DNA of 64,000 nucleotides from Ferrimonas gelatinilytica (lineage in GTDB: Bacteria > Pseudomonadota > Gammaproteobacteria > Enterobacterales > Shewanellaceae). The position numbers were made by a program, and so were the translations under genes. This document shows, piece after piece, positions 32,463 to 41,590 of the stretch. The notes under the pieces were generated by a model. The model had not been told where the DNA came from, searched no databases, and saw only the letters and a list, made by a program, of their open reading frames with translations. Location of the stretch: NCBI RefSeq assembly GCF_039544205.1, contig NZ_BAABLF010000006.1, forward strand, positions 310,001 through 374,000, given 5' to 3'. Position 1 is the stretch's first letter. Every line of letters starts with the position of its first letter.

Positions 32463-33647
32463 ATGAGCAGAGCAGATGGCAAGTGGATGCGGCGTTGTTT
32501 GAGTGCCGCAGGGGGCGTGTTGATGGTGTCACAGGTTCAGGCGGTCTCCTTTATCGATCCACTGGATGGTCAATTTGATATGGGCGAGTACCTGGCAGAG
32601 AACGCTTACGGCTTCCTGCCGGTGCCGGTGATCATCACCGAGCCTGCGGTGGGTTACGGGGGTGGCCTGATCGGGGTGTTCCTGCATGAATCGGCGGAGG
32701 AGAAAGCGCGTCGTAAAACGATGGCTCGGCAGTCAACCGATGGAGGCGCCCAGTTGATCCCACCGGCGGTGACGGCGGTCGGTGGCGGCGGTACGGAGAA
32801 CGGTACCTGGTTTGCGCTGGGGGGGCACAGGCGCACCTGGCGCGAAGACGGGATCCGTTACCAGGGGTTTGGCGGCTACGCCAATGCGGTGATCGATATC
32901 TACAACGATCTGGGTGGGTTATTGCCGGGGGCGGGGTTCGCGATTCAAACCGATTCCCAGGGCTATTTTATTGTGCAGGATGTCCAGTTTCGCTTGCCGG
33001 ACACCAACTGGTTTCTCGGGTTTGCCCAGACCTATGCTCACTTCGAAGTCAGTTCCGATAATCCGCTGGCGGATCGCGTTTTGAAGCTACTGCTCGGAGA
33101 GAGCACCGGTACTTCTGCCCTGGGTGTCATGGCGGAGTACGACAGCAGGAACAGTTTCTTCTTCCCGACGAAAGGCTACTCCCTGGATTTCAAGTACATG
33201 TTTTACAGGGATTTCTTTGGAAGCGATTACGACTACGACACTTTGGACCTGATTGGCCAGGCTTACTTCCCGGTGACCGAGAAATGGACTTGGGCATTAA
33301 AGGGCGCATACCAGTCCCTCAATAGTGATGAAGTGGGCTTACCGCCCCTGGTGCGCCCTTACATCGATCTGAGGGGGATCCCCTCGTTCCGATACCAGGG
33401 GGACTACGTCAGTGCGATCCAGACTCAGATCATGTGGCAGGTTGCCCCCCGTTGGACCCTGTCCGGCTTTGTGGGCGTCGGCAGTGCCGAGTCCGAATTT
33501 GACGATCTCTATGGCGAGGGCGAGTGGGCCTACGGGGCGGGTTTCCGTTACCAGGTTGCCCGTCGCTATGGCCTTCATATGGGTATGGACTTCGGTTTCA
33601 GCGACGAGGACAGTGCCTTCTACATCACCGTCGGTACCGGATTCTGA
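32463..33647 (+). CDS. Outer-membrane beta-barrel protein of the BamA/TamA (D15) type, no POTRA domains
   Basis: A 394-residue exported protein: signal peptide about 9-31 ending VQA, then alternating aromatic strands to a C-terminal Phe (ITVGTGF), typical of outer-membrane barrels. ALGVMAEYDSRNSFFFPTKGYSLDFKY-like strands (EYDSRNSFFFPTKG) and the later PYIDLRGIPSFRYQGD, near the RGF/RGY lock of D15 barrels, place it with the BamA-like surface antigen family. There are no POTRA repeats, so it is not BamA or TamA itself. Start ATG 32463 has AGGGG upstream. Its substrate or role is unknown. Confidence 0.75.
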   Translation: MSRADGKWMRRCLSAAGGVLMVSQVQAVSFIDPLDGQFDMGEYLAENAYGFLPVPVIITEPAVGYGGGLIGVFLHESAEEKARRKTMARQSTDGGAQLIPPAVTAVGGGGTENGTWFALGGHRRTWREDGIRYQGFGGYANAVIDIYNDLGGLLPGAGFAIQTDSQGYFIVQDVQFRLPDTNWFLGFAQTYAHFEVSSDNPLADRVLKLLLGESTGTSALGVMAEYDSRNSFFFPTKGYSLDFKYMFYRDFFGSDYDYDTLDLIGQAYFPVTEKWTWALKGAYQSLNSDEVGLPPLVRPYIDLRGIPSFRYQGDYVSAIQTQIMWQVAPRWTLSGFVGVGSAESEFDDLYGEGEWAYGAGFRYQVARRYGLHMGMDFGFSDEDSAFYITVGTGF

Positions 33648-33663
33648 GGCTGGACTCGAGACC

Positions 33664-33695
33664 AAAAAAAAGCGCGGCGAATGCCGCGCTTTTTT
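33664..33695. terminator. Bidirectional terminator between the barrel gene and purN
   Basis: A-run, stem GCGCGGC / GCCGCGC with loop GAAT, T-run: symmetrical, and placed between the two convergent stops. Confidence 0.92.
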
Positions 33696-33715
33696 CTATC
33701 CGCTCTTCGGGTCCC

Positions 33716-34360
33716 TTACTCGGAGGCGTAGCCGGCACCGGGTAGGGCCTGGCCATCCATCCTTGCTTCGCCGTCCACCATCGAAAGGCGCCCATCACAG
33801 AACCATTTCACCACCAGCGGGTAGATCCGATGTTCCTGCTGATGAACGCGCTGAGCCAGGTCGTCTGCCTCGTCGCCGGGAAAGATTGGCACCTTGGCCT
33901 GGAGGATCACCGGGCCTCCATCGAGTTCGGCGGTGACAAAGTGCACCGAGCAGCCGTGTTCGCTATCCCCGGCATCCAGGGCGCGCTGATGCGTATTGAG
34001 CCCGGTGTACTTAGGCAGCAGGGAGGGGTGGATATTGAACATCCGACCGGCGAAGCGTTCTACCAGTGGCCCGGAGAGGATCCGCATGAAACCGGCGAGC
34101 ACCACCAGATCAAGGTTGAGGCGAATAAGCTCCGCCCCAAGACGCTGATCGTACTGGGCCCGGGACTCCCCCGGTTCGGCGGCGATAACCTGGGTGGCGA
34201 TGCCGGCGTCTTTGGCCCTTTGCAGCCCATAGGCATCGGCTTTGTCGCTGATTACCGCCACGATCTCACCGGGGATCTCCCCACTTTGACTGGCGTCAAT
34301 CAGGGCTTGCAGGTTGCTGCCGTTTCCGGAGATCAGGACGGCGATGCGGTTCTGTTTCAT
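33716..34360 (-). CDS. purN: Phosphoribosylglycinamide formyltransferase
   Basis: PurN formylates GAR with 10-formyl-tetrahydrofolate in purine synthesis. From ATG 34360 (MKQNRIAVLISGNGSNLQAL), with AGGA seven bases before, it has 214 residues. The catalytic Asn and His are in MFNIHPSLLPKYTGL and the Asp in ELDGGPVILQ; VLAGFMRILS is also diagnostic. It follows purM by 33 bases, the standard purMN order. Confidence 0.96.
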   Translation of the reverse strand: MKQNRIAVLISGNGSNLQALIDASQSGEIPGEIVAVISDKADAYGLQRAKDAGIATQVIAAEPGESRAQYDQRLGAELIRLNLDLVVLAGFMRILSGPLVERFAGRMFNIHPSLLPKYTGLNTHQRALDAGDSEHGCSVHFVTAELDGGPVILQAKVPIFPGDEADDLAQRVHQQEHRIYPLVVKWFCDGRLSMVDGEARMDGQALPGAGYASE

Positions 34361-34393
34361 GCTGGTTCCTAACATCAGGGTTGCCCCTTGGGA

Positions 34394-35431
34394 TTACTGG
34401 ATCTCGACCTGAGGTTCGTCACCGCTGCGCTCGGCGATGGTGCCGATAAGCCAGGCATTCTCGCCTTGGTCATTAAGCAGGGCGATCGCGGCTTCGGCGT
34501 GCTCTTTGGGCAGGGCGATGACCAAGCCTACACCACAGTTGAAGGTACGGTACATCTCATGCTCGGCGATATTGCCGGTTTCCTGCAACCAGTTAAATAC
34601 CGCCGGCCACTCCCAGCTTTGGCCGTCGATCACCGCCTTGAGCTGTTCCGGTAACACCCGGGGGATGTTTTCCCAGAAGCCACCGCCGGTAATGTGGGAG
34701 ATGGCGTGTACCGGCGTTTGGGCCAGCAGGTTGAGCACAGGTTTGACGTAGATCCGGGTCGGTGCCATGAGAGCATCCAGCAGCGGCGTCTCCCCCAACT
34801 GAACCGCGTCGGGGTTCTCAACCCGCTCAAGGACTTTGCGGATCAGTGAGTAACCGTTGGAGTGCGGGCCGGAGGAACCCAGGGCAATGATGGCGTCGCC
34901 GGCGGCAACCTGGCTGCCGTCGATCACCTCATCCTCTTCCACCACGCCGACACAGAAGCCCGCCATATCGTAATCGGCGCCTTCATACATGCCGGGCATC
35001 TCGGCGGTTTCGCCTCCGATCAGGGCACAGCCGGCCAGGCTGCAGCCGTCGGCAATGCCGGAGACCACCCGGGTGGCCACCTCAACGTCCAGCTTCCCGG
35101 TGGCGTAGTAGTCGAGGAAGAAGAGGGGCTCTGCACCCTGGACGATGAGGTCGTTCACACACATGGCGACCAGGTCGATGCCAACGGAGTCATGGCGCTG
35201 GTGGTCGATCGCCAGTCGCAGCTTGGTGCCCACACCATCGGTACCGCTGACCAGCAGCGGCTTCTTGTAGTTGCTGGGCAGGCGACAGAGTGCCCCAAAT
35301 CCCCCTAACCCCCCCATCACTTCCGGGCGCCGGGTCCGTTTAACGGCGGATTTAATGTTATCTACCAGGGCGTTGCCTGCATCGATATCGACGCCGGCAT
35401 CTTTGTAGCTCAGTTGGCTGGGAGTAGTCAC
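34394..35431 (-). CDS. purM: Phosphoribosylformylglycinamidine cyclo-ligase
   Basis: PurM closes the imidazole ring to make AIR. The start is GTG 35431 (VTTPSQLSYKDAGVDIDAGN), with GAGG before it, giving 345 residues, equal to E. coli; the frame extends further upstream with unrelated sequence. Key blocks are VSGTDGVGTKLRLA, MCVNDLIVQGAEPLFFLDY, IGGETAEMPGMY and ALGSSGPHSNGYSL. It heads purMN, divergent from upp, the conserved purM-upp arrangement. Confidence 0.96.
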   Translation of the reverse strand: MTTPSQLSYKDAGVDIDAGNALVDNIKSAVKRTRRPEVMGGLGGFGALCRLPSNYKKPLLVSGTDGVGTKLRLAIDHQRHDSVGIDLVAMCVNDLIVQGAEPLFFLDYYATGKLDVEVATRVVSGIADGCSLAGCALIGGETAEMPGMYEGADYDMAGFCVGVVEEDEVIDGSQVAAGDAIIALGSSGPHSNGYSLIRKVLERVENPDAVQLGETPLLDALMAPTRIYVKPVLNLLAQTPVHAISHITGGGFWENIPRVLPEQLKAVIDGQSWEWPAVFNWLQETGNIAEHEMYRTFNCGVGLVIALPKEHAEAAIALLNDQGENAWLIGTIAERSGDEPQVEIQ

Positions 35432-35724
35432 AGAGGCCTCGTTTATGATTTTTATCAGGGTGTAGGGGGGCGATCCCGCTTCGTATCCTGGTCCGGTTGC
35501 CGTAGGGGCCGCCGGTCCCAAATGCGGTGTCAATTTTTGCGCGGTATTCTATCAGGCAATGGGGGTGGCCCCAAGCTTTTGCCGGATAGAGAAAAAATCC
35601 AATTTCACTGGGGTGTGGGTCACAGTTTCCAGTGGCGTGCGAAGGGAATAGTTTCCGTGGCCCCAAAGCCAAGCTAAACTCCGGCCAATTTGTCTAAAAA
35701 AATGAATCACAGCTGGAGATGGCG

Positions 35725-36351
35725 ATGAAAGTCACTGAAGTCAAGCACCCCTTGATCCAACACAAACTGGGCCTGATGCGGGAAGCGGAGATCAGCACCA
35801 AGCGCTTCCGTGAGTTGGCGGGGGAGGTGGCCGCCTTGTTGACTTATGAAGCCACGGCCGACTTCCCTACCGAAGAGGTCACCATCGACGGCTGGAATGG
35901 CCCTATCAAGGTCAACAAGATCAAGGGCAAAAAAGTGACGGTCGTGCCGATCCTGCGTGCGGGCCTGGGCATGATGGACGGTGTTCTGGAGCATATCCCG
36001 TCGGCGAAAGTCTCCGTGGTCGGTATCTACCGCGATGAGGAGACCCTGGAACCGGTGTCCTATTTCGAAAAGCTGGTCTCCAATATCGAAGAGCGCATCG
36101 CTCTGGTGGTCGATCCTATGCTCGCCACCGGGGGCTCCATGATCGCGACGCTGGATCTGCTCAAGGCTCGCGGCTGTCAGCACATTAAGGTGCTGGTCCT
36201 GGTGGCGGCCCCGGAAGGGGTGAAAGCGCTGGAAGCTGCCCATCCGGATGTGGAGCTGTTTGCTGCCTCCATCGACGAGTGCCTCAATGACCAAGGCTAC
36301 ATCCTGCCGGGTCTTGGCGATGCCGGCGATAAGATTTTCGGTACCAAGTGA
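35725..36351 (+). CDS. upp: Uracil phosphoribosyltransferase
   Basis: Upp salvages uracil to UMP with PRPP. I chose ATG 35725 (MKVTEVKHPLIQHKLGLMRE): GGAG lies six bases before it and the product is 208 residues, as in E. coli; the ATG six bases earlier is too close to the ribosome site. PRPP-loop DPMLATGGSMIA, ILRAGLGMMDG and the C-terminal PGLGDAGDKIFGTK are diagnostic. It forms a salvage pair with uraA downstream. Confidence 0.95.
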   Translation: MKVTEVKHPLIQHKLGLMREAEISTKRFRELAGEVAALLTYEATADFPTEEVTIDGWNGPIKVNKIKGKKVTVVPILRAGLGMMDGVLEHIPSAKVSVVGIYRDEETLEPVSYFEKLVSNIEERIALVVDPMLATGGSMIATLDLLKARGCQHIKVLVLVAAPEGVKALEAAHPDVELFAASIDECLNDQGYILPGLGDAGDKIFGTK

Positions 36352-36368
36352 TCCCGGTGACGGGAAAC

Positions 36369-36393
36369 AGGCGTCGTCATCGGCGCCTTTTTT
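36369..36393 (+). terminator. Terminator or attenuator between upp and uraA
   Basis: AGGCGTCG-TCAT-CGGCGCCT, an 8-base stem with one G-U pair, followed by six T. It lies between two genes of the same pathway and may lower uraA expression. Confidence 0.75.
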
Positions 36394-36445
36394 ATGCGTG
36401 CTTCCCTGCCAATGTTAATGTCGAATAGCTAAGAGCCTTTACTCT

Positions 36446-37681
36446 ATGGAAACAGCCCCTCTCTCTCGTCCCCAACAGATCCTTGCCGGCAGCCAGATGC
36501 TGTTTGTTGCCTTTGGTGCTCTGGTTCTGGTGCCCCTGCTCACCGGACTGAGCGTCAGTGTCGCCCTCTTTACTGCCGGTATCGGTACCCTCATCTTCCA
36601 GTTGATCACCCGTCGCCAGGTGCCGGTGTTCGTGGCCTCCTCCTTTGCCTTTATCGCGCCGATCTCCGCCGGCGTCGGCCAGTGGGGGATCGCGGATACC
36701 ATGGGGGGGCTGATGGCCGCTGGCCTGGTCTACGTACTGCTCTCCCAGATGGCGCGCGTCGGGGGTGTGGCGGCGATTAACCGGGTATTGCCCCCGGTGG
36801 TGGTGGGACCGGTGATCATGGTGATCGGCCTGGCCCTGGCTCCGGTGGCCGTTGCTATGGCGCTGGGTTTTGAGGGGGAGACCCAGGTGGTGGACACCAC
36901 GACAGCGTTGATGGTGGCGCTGCCCACCCTGTTGACCGCACTGCTGGTCTCCACCCTGGCTAAGGGGATGTTGCGGCTGCTGCCGATCCTGTGCGCCATC
37001 TGTGTCGGTTACAGCCTGTCGCTGATGTTCGACCTGGTGGATTTTTCCTCCGTGCGGGCTGCGGCGTGGCTCGCGCTGCCGGACTTCACCGCCCCCAGTT
37101 TCAACTGGCAGGCGATCCTCTTTATGATCCCGGTGGCCATTGCGCCCGCAGTGGAGCACATCGGCGATATGGTTGCTATCTCCAACGTGACCGGAAAAAA
37201 CTACATCAAGAAGCCAGGCCTGCACCGGACACTGCTGGCGGATGGGATTGCTACCACGGCTGCGGCGAGCTTCGGTGGGCCGCCGAACACCACCTACTCC
37301 GAAGTGACCGGTGCGGTGATGCTGACCAAGAACTATGACCCCCGGGTGATGACCTACGGGGCCTGCTTTGCCATCCTGCTGGCGATGGTTGGAAAGTTTG
37401 GCGCCCTGTTGATGACCATCCCGACCGTCGTGATGGGAGGGGTCATGATCCTGCTGTTCGGTTCCATCGCCGCTGTTGGGCTCAACACCCTGATCAAGAA
37501 TCAGGTGGACCTGGGGGAGGGGCGTAACCTGGTAATCGTGGCCGTCACCCTGGTGTTCGGGATCGGCGGCATGGTATTGCCCTTCGGCGATTTCAAGCTC
37601 GAAGGGATCGCTCTCTGTGCCATCACCGCCATTGTGCTGAACCTGGTGCTGCCCAAAGCTTCCGCGCACAAGCGTGCCTGA
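36446..37681 (+). CDS. uraA: Uracil permease
   Basis: UraA is the inner-membrane uracil:proton symporter of the NCS2 family. The 411-residue protein has about 14 membrane segments. Substrate and proton residues known in E. coli UraA are visible: PAVEHIGDMVAISN (Glu and His) and FGGPPNTTYSEVTGA (the second Glu). VFVASSFAFIAPI is the first half-helix motif. ATG with a weak ribosome site. It follows upp by 94 bases. Confidence 0.94.
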   Translation: METAPLSRPQQILAGSQMLFVAFGALVLVPLLTGLSVSVALFTAGIGTLIFQLITRRQVPVFVASSFAFIAPISAGVGQWGIADTMGGLMAAGLVYVLLSQMARVGGVAAINRVLPPVVVGPVIMVIGLALAPVAVAMALGFEGETQVVDTTTALMVALPTLLTALLVSTLAKGMLRLLPILCAICVGYSLSLMFDLVDFSSVRAAAWLALPDFTAPSFNWQAILFMIPVAIAPAVEHIGDMVAISNVTGKNYIKKPGLHRTLLADGIATTAAASFGGPPNTTYSEVTGAVMLTKNYDPRVMTYGACFAILLAMVGKFGALLMTIPTVVMGGVMILLFGSIAAVGLNTLIKNQVDLGEGRNLVIVAVTLVFGIGGMVLPFGDFKLEGIALCAITAIVLNLVLPKASAHKRA

Positions 37682-37752
37682 GTCGGCTTCGCTTAGATCG
37701 CTGTGGTACACTTTCGGCCAGTACCGTATCTGCCCAATCGATAGGAAATAAT

Positions 37753-38784
37753 GTGCGTACGTTTCTCTTTCTCTTAGCTTTTTGCCTTTCTGCTGGTGCC
37801 CGGGCGGTGACGGTTGAGGATCTTTACCGCGGCCAGGTTCCGGTCGACTCCCGCTCTGCTCAGGAGCGCCAGCAAGGGGTTCGGGCGGCACTGGCTCAGG
37901 TGATTGTCAGGGTCACCGGGGATGAAGCGCTGCTGGCGGATGAATCCGTACGTTCAGTGTTGGGTCGTGCAGATCGCTTCCTGCTCTCCTTTGGCTACGG
38001 GGAGGCGGGGATGTTGCAGGTCGACTTCGATGGTGAACGGATCCGGCAGGCATTGCAGGCGGCGGAGCTGCCCCTTTGGGGGGCTCAGCGGCCCCAGACT
38101 TTGGTGTGGCTGGCAGGAGCGGGAGACGGTGCACCCCAGTTGCTCGGGGAGAGTGATGAGTGGGCGAACCCTCTGAGCAACAGTGGCGAGCGCCGAGGGG
38201 TTCCGGTGCTGCTGCCGATCCTGGATCTGGAAGACAGCCTGGCGGTGGAGGTGAATGACGTTTGGGGCGGCTTCCCCTCCAAGGTGCTGGAGGCCAGTAC
38301 GCGCTACGGCAGCGACTTCGTTGCCAGTGTGCGTCTCGAGCAGAGCCAGGGACAGTGGCAATATGCGCTGGCGTTGTATGAGCTGCGCTCCGAGGCCGTG
38401 ATCCCCCGTCCCGTATTCCGTGATCGCGGTCAGGGGGAAACCCCGGAAGCGGCGCTGGATGCCCTGGTGGCCACCTTGGCGAAGTACTATGCCGGGCGCT
38501 ACGCGGCGGTGTTCTCCGGCAGCGCCGACACCGCGCAGCTGCGCTTCGAGATCCCAAAGGGGCTGGCGCCCCTGATCGCGTTGGAACGCTACCTGGAAAG
38601 CTTAACGCCGGTTCGCTCGGTCACCATCGTGGAGGTGGGCCAGGGTGAGGTGCAGTTTAGCCTGGAACTCGTTGGTGGTATCGCGGAGGTGGAGCAACTG
38701 ATGGGGCTCAATCCGGCCATCACGGCGTTGCCGAGCGAGGAGCCACTCCCGGCGGCACCGCGCTACCGCTGGTCGATGCGCTAA
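37753..38784 (+). CDS. DUF2066 periplasmic protein
   Basis: A 343-residue exported protein: signal peptide 1-18 (LFLLAFCLSAGARA). DUF2066 features are VPVDSRSAQERQQGVRAALAQ and VIVRVTGDEALL near the N-terminus. The family has no known function but is conserved between uraA or purM and hda in Alteromonadales, as here. The start is GTG 37753 with AGGA seven bases before; the overlapping ATG two bases earlier is out of frame. Confidence 0.83.
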   Translation: MRTFLFLLAFCLSAGARAVTVEDLYRGQVPVDSRSAQERQQGVRAALAQVIVRVTGDEALLADESVRSVLGRADRFLLSFGYGEAGMLQVDFDGERIRQALQAAELPLWGAQRPQTLVWLAGAGDGAPQLLGESDEWANPLSNSGERRGVPVLLPILDLEDSLAVEVNDVWGGFPSKVLEASTRYGSDFVASVRLEQSQGQWQYALALYELRSEAVIPRPVFRDRGQGETPEAALDALVATLAKYYAGRYAAVFSGSADTAQLRFEIPKGLAPLIALERYLESLTPVRSVTIVEVGQGEVQFSLELVGGIAEVEQLMGLNPAITALPSEEPLPAAPRYRWSMR

Positions 38785-38844
38785 AGCCCCATGTGTCGTG
38801 TTACACTTCGCCCGCATCTACGTCGACTTGGAACTGCCTGATCT

Positions 38845-39552
38845 GTGACTGCCCATTCGCCCATTCAACTGTCATTAGCGGTCCACCTGCCGGACGATGA
38901 AACTTTCCAGAGTTACTATCCGGCGGGTAACCTGCAGCTGATTGAAAGCCTGAGGCAGGCGGCGCGCGGTGAGGGCGAGCGCATTACCTACCTTTGGGGC
39001 AGTGCCAAGTCCGGACGGACCCATCTGCTTCACGCCACCTGTGCTCTGGCCAATGAGCAGGGGCGCCAGGCGTTTTACCTGCCGCTTGGGATCAACGCCT
39101 CCATGTCACCGGATATCCTGGAAGGGCTCGAGCAGATGTCGTTAATCTGTCTCGATGACATCGATGAGGTGAGTTGTCATCCCATCTGGGAGGAGGCGCT
39201 GTTCGATCTCTATAACCGGGTGGCGGAGACACCGGATTGTCGCCTGGTGGTGTCAGCCCGCAGCGCTGCGGCTCAGGCGGGGTTCCTGTTGCCGGATCTG
39301 GTCTCACGACTCAGTTGGGGGATCCAGTACCAGCTTCATCCCTTGTCCGACGAGGCCAAACTGGCGGCGCTGCAGCGTCGAGCCCGGATGCGCGGACTGG
39401 AGCTGCCGGAGGATGTGGGTCGGTTCCTGATGACGCGCCTTGCCCGAGATCTGCGCACCCTGTTTGAGGTGCTCGACCGACTCGACAAGGCCTCCATGGT
39501 GGCGCAGCGCAAGCTCACCATCCCCTTTGTCAAAGAGGCGCTGCACCTTTAA
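38845..39552 (+). CDS. hda: DnaA inactivator Hda
   Basis: Hda, with the sliding clamp, makes DnaA hydrolyse ATP after replication starts. The 235-residue AAA+ protein has the clamp-binding N-terminus QLSLAVHLPDDETFQSYY, Walker-A-like YLWGSAKSGRTHLLHA, and Walker B LICLDDIDEV. The arginine-finger region is LPDLVSRLSWG. Start is GTG 38845. It ends before a very strong terminator. Confidence 0.93.
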   Translation: MTAHSPIQLSLAVHLPDDETFQSYYPAGNLQLIESLRQAARGEGERITYLWGSAKSGRTHLLHATCALANEQGRQAFYLPLGINASMSPDILEGLEQMSLICLDDIDEVSCHPIWEEALFDLYNRVAETPDCRLVVSARSAAAQAGFLLPDLVSRLSWGIQYQLHPLSDEAKLAALQRRARMRGLELPEDVGRFLMTRLARDLRTLFEVLDRLDKASMVAQRKLTIPFVKEALHL

Positions 39553-39580
39553 CGCGGTGTTGAATCGCCAGGACGACCCG

Positions 39581-39622
39581 CAATAAAAAACGCCCGCTCA
39601 ACTGAGCGGGCGTTTTTTATTG
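39581..39622. terminator. Long bidirectional terminator
   Basis: A near-perfect 20-base inverted repeat: arm CAATAAAAAACGCCCGCTCA, two loop bases, and its exact complement. The GC core is flanked by A and T runs on both sides, so it serves hda and the convergent lipoprotein gene. Confidence 0.93.
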
Positions 39623-39628
39623 CGGCGG

Positions 39629-41536
39629 CTACCGGGCTGGCAGCGCAACCGGTGACGCATGCCTCGGGCCGAAGTGGGTACGTCCCTCCAGCGGAAGGGC
39701 TTGGGGGCCGGTAAAGGCTTTGACCGGCGATAAGTCTCTCTCCATCACAGCCTCTTCACTGAGCACCAGGTTGTCCCACCAGCTTTCACCGGAGCGCATC
39801 GGGACCGGGCCTGGCAGGCCATCGACAATCGACTCTGCCTCCGGCAATAGCTCCGCCAACACCAGGGAGAGCCTGGGCGCCAGCTCCGCCTGACCGATGC
39901 GGCCCCGCTGACCCTGTGCCACCAGGAGATCCTGGGCGCGATCGTCGCTGCGAAGGCCGGTTACGGCCACATCCCGGCGAATGCCGTAGCGCTCCCACAT
40001 CATCGCTTCCTCAAACAGCATGGCGAGATCCTCCCGCTCGCTGGAGTAGCCGTAGAAGTCGCTGGCCCGGTCCGGGAAGAAGAAGCCCGCAACGTCATCG
40101 GGCGTATAACTTTTCTGCAGGTCCGTGGCGGTGGCGCCACGAAAACGAACCTCTGCCAGGCCGGACATCTGCTCGCTGAACAGGGGCAGTGTCTGGCTCA
40201 GTTGGTCAGAGGGCAACCCTTGGTTGTCGACCCGGGTAAAATACTCCTCCACCAGGGTGGCGGCCCGGATCGCGCTGTGGGTGCTGCGGGGGAAGTAATC
40301 GTTGGCATGGGCCAGCTCATGGTAGAGCAGGCTGGCCAGATCCGGTGTCAGTTGTTGCCAGGGCCGGTTGAGGTGGAACTGTGGCGGGTAGTAGAGGGAA
40401 GCGTACTCATCCCCGGAGACGTAGCGCCAGGGCATGAAGAAGGCGAGCATGGAACCAAACCCGGCACGAAAATCGGGGTCCTCGTTGATGGTGTTACGCT
40501 GCCAGTCCTCAAGCCATAGGTACTCGGGGTCCAGGTAGATGGCGCCGGTGGCGACCCAGTAGAACGAGGGGCGCACATCGTAGCTGAGCACCACGGCGGT
40601 GACCGAGCTGAGCAGGTGCAGGAAATCCCCACTGGGATCCTGCTCGCGCAGGAAGCGTTCGAACTGCTCACCCATCCAGGGATGGGAGACCAGCACACGA
40701 TCCATCACCTCGTCGATGGTGGTTGTGTTGGTGGTCTGACCGATGAGGGGCAGGCTCTCCACCGTACAGGGGGTGCTGATCCGGTTGTTGTACACGCAGC
40801 GCTCCATCGCACTGGCCCAGGGGGAGTCTGGTCGATAGGCCTCTACCCGCGCGACGGGCGTGTCGAAAAAGGCGTCCTCTACGGGCGCTGGCGTTGCGCG
40901 CACCAGTACCTGTATCTCGTCGCTGACGGTGCGCCCATCCAAAGTGCCGCTCGCTTCAAACGTCAGCAGGGTGTCCTGTGTCACCCTGGGGGCGGTAAAG
41001 GTCATCAGCAGCGGGTTCCGTGAGTCCATGTCGCTCACGCTGGGGCCTTGGGTCTGTTGCCAGAGGATCCCGGTTGGGGCAGTGAGGTTAAAATTCTCAT
41101 CAAATTCCAGCGCCGTTACCCTCAGGCTGACTCGGCCTCCGGAGACCACCGCATGGTCCCGGGTGACGGTGAAACCGGTCCCGAGGCCCTGAACATTGAT
41201 ATCGACGGTCTCTGACCGTTGGACAGCTCCGTCGGTGACCGATACCTCAAACTGATAGCTGCCCGCTTCAGGCAGGTCGAAGGCCGCCACCGGACTGATG
41301 GTGTTGGCAATATTCACGGCGGGACCGGCGGTCTGGCGCCAGCGGTAGCGCCAGTCTGTACTGCTGGTGTCGACAGGGCGGGCCACCAAAGCGATGGCGT
41401 CGCCGACGGCAGCGGTGGCGGGGGCCTGGATCTCAAGGGCCGGGCCTGGAGAGGGCAGAGGGGAGGATGAGTCACCACCGCTGCCGCCGCATCCCATCAA
41501 GCCCAGTACCAGGGCTGCCGTTAAGTAATGGCGCAT
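39629..41536 (-). CDS. Lipoprotein with PKD-like N-terminal domains and an HExxH metallopeptidase-type motif
   Basis: A 635-residue protein of no family I recognise. It has a lipoprotein signal with lipobox LMGC (Cys16) and a Gly/Ser/Pro tether. Residues 35-215 form one or two PKD- or Ig-like domains (WRYRWRQTAGPAVNIAN; FDLPEAGSYQFEVSVTDG). Residues about 235-500 form a helical domain with LLYHELAHANDYF (HELAH at 406-410), as in zincin proteases; ATLVEEYF and MLFEEAMMWERYG hold possible third ligands. AAGGAG precedes ATG 41536. Its neighbours (hda, DUF2069) give no clue. A secreted, membrane-tethered zinc protease is the best guess; the zinc ligand set is unproven. Confidence 0.65.
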   Translation of the reverse strand: MRHYLTAALVLGLMGCGGSGGDSSSPLPSPGPALEIQAPATAAVGDAIALVARPVDTSSTDWRYRWRQTAGPAVNIANTISPVAAFDLPEAGSYQFEVSVTDGAVQRSETVDINVQGLGTGFTVTRDHAVVSGGRVSLRVTALEFDENFNLTAPTGILWQQTQGPSVSDMDSRNPLLMTFTAPRVTQDTLLTFEASGTLDGRTVSDEIQVLVRATPAPVEDAFFDTPVARVEAYRPDSPWASAMERCVYNNRISTPCTVESLPLIGQTTNTTTIDEVMDRVLVSHPWMGEQFERFLREQDPSGDFLHLLSSVTAVVLSYDVRPSFYWVATGAIYLDPEYLWLEDWQRNTINEDPDFRAGFGSMLAFFMPWRYVSGDEYASLYYPPQFHLNRPWQQLTPDLASLLYHELAHANDYFPRSTHSAIRAATLVEEYFTRVDNQGLPSDQLSQTLPLFSEQMSGLAEVRFRGATATDLQKSYTPDDVAGFFFPDRASDFYGYSSEREDLAMLFEEAMMWERYGIRRDVAVTGLRSDDRAQDLLVAQGQRGRIGQAELAPRLSLVLAELLPEAESIVDGLPGPVPMRSGESWWDNLVLSEEAVMERDLSPVKAFTGPQALPLEGRTHFGPRHASPVALPAR

Positions 41537-41590
41537 AACACACTCCTTTTGTCGTTTTAGCGGACGTACTCCCTGTCCTCGCCGCCAATA

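Noticed and set aside
36392..37891. 499-codon minus-strand frame opposite upp-uraA
   Set aside because: His/Gln/Gly-rich shadow of the uraA gene, which has clear UraA motifs on the plus strand.
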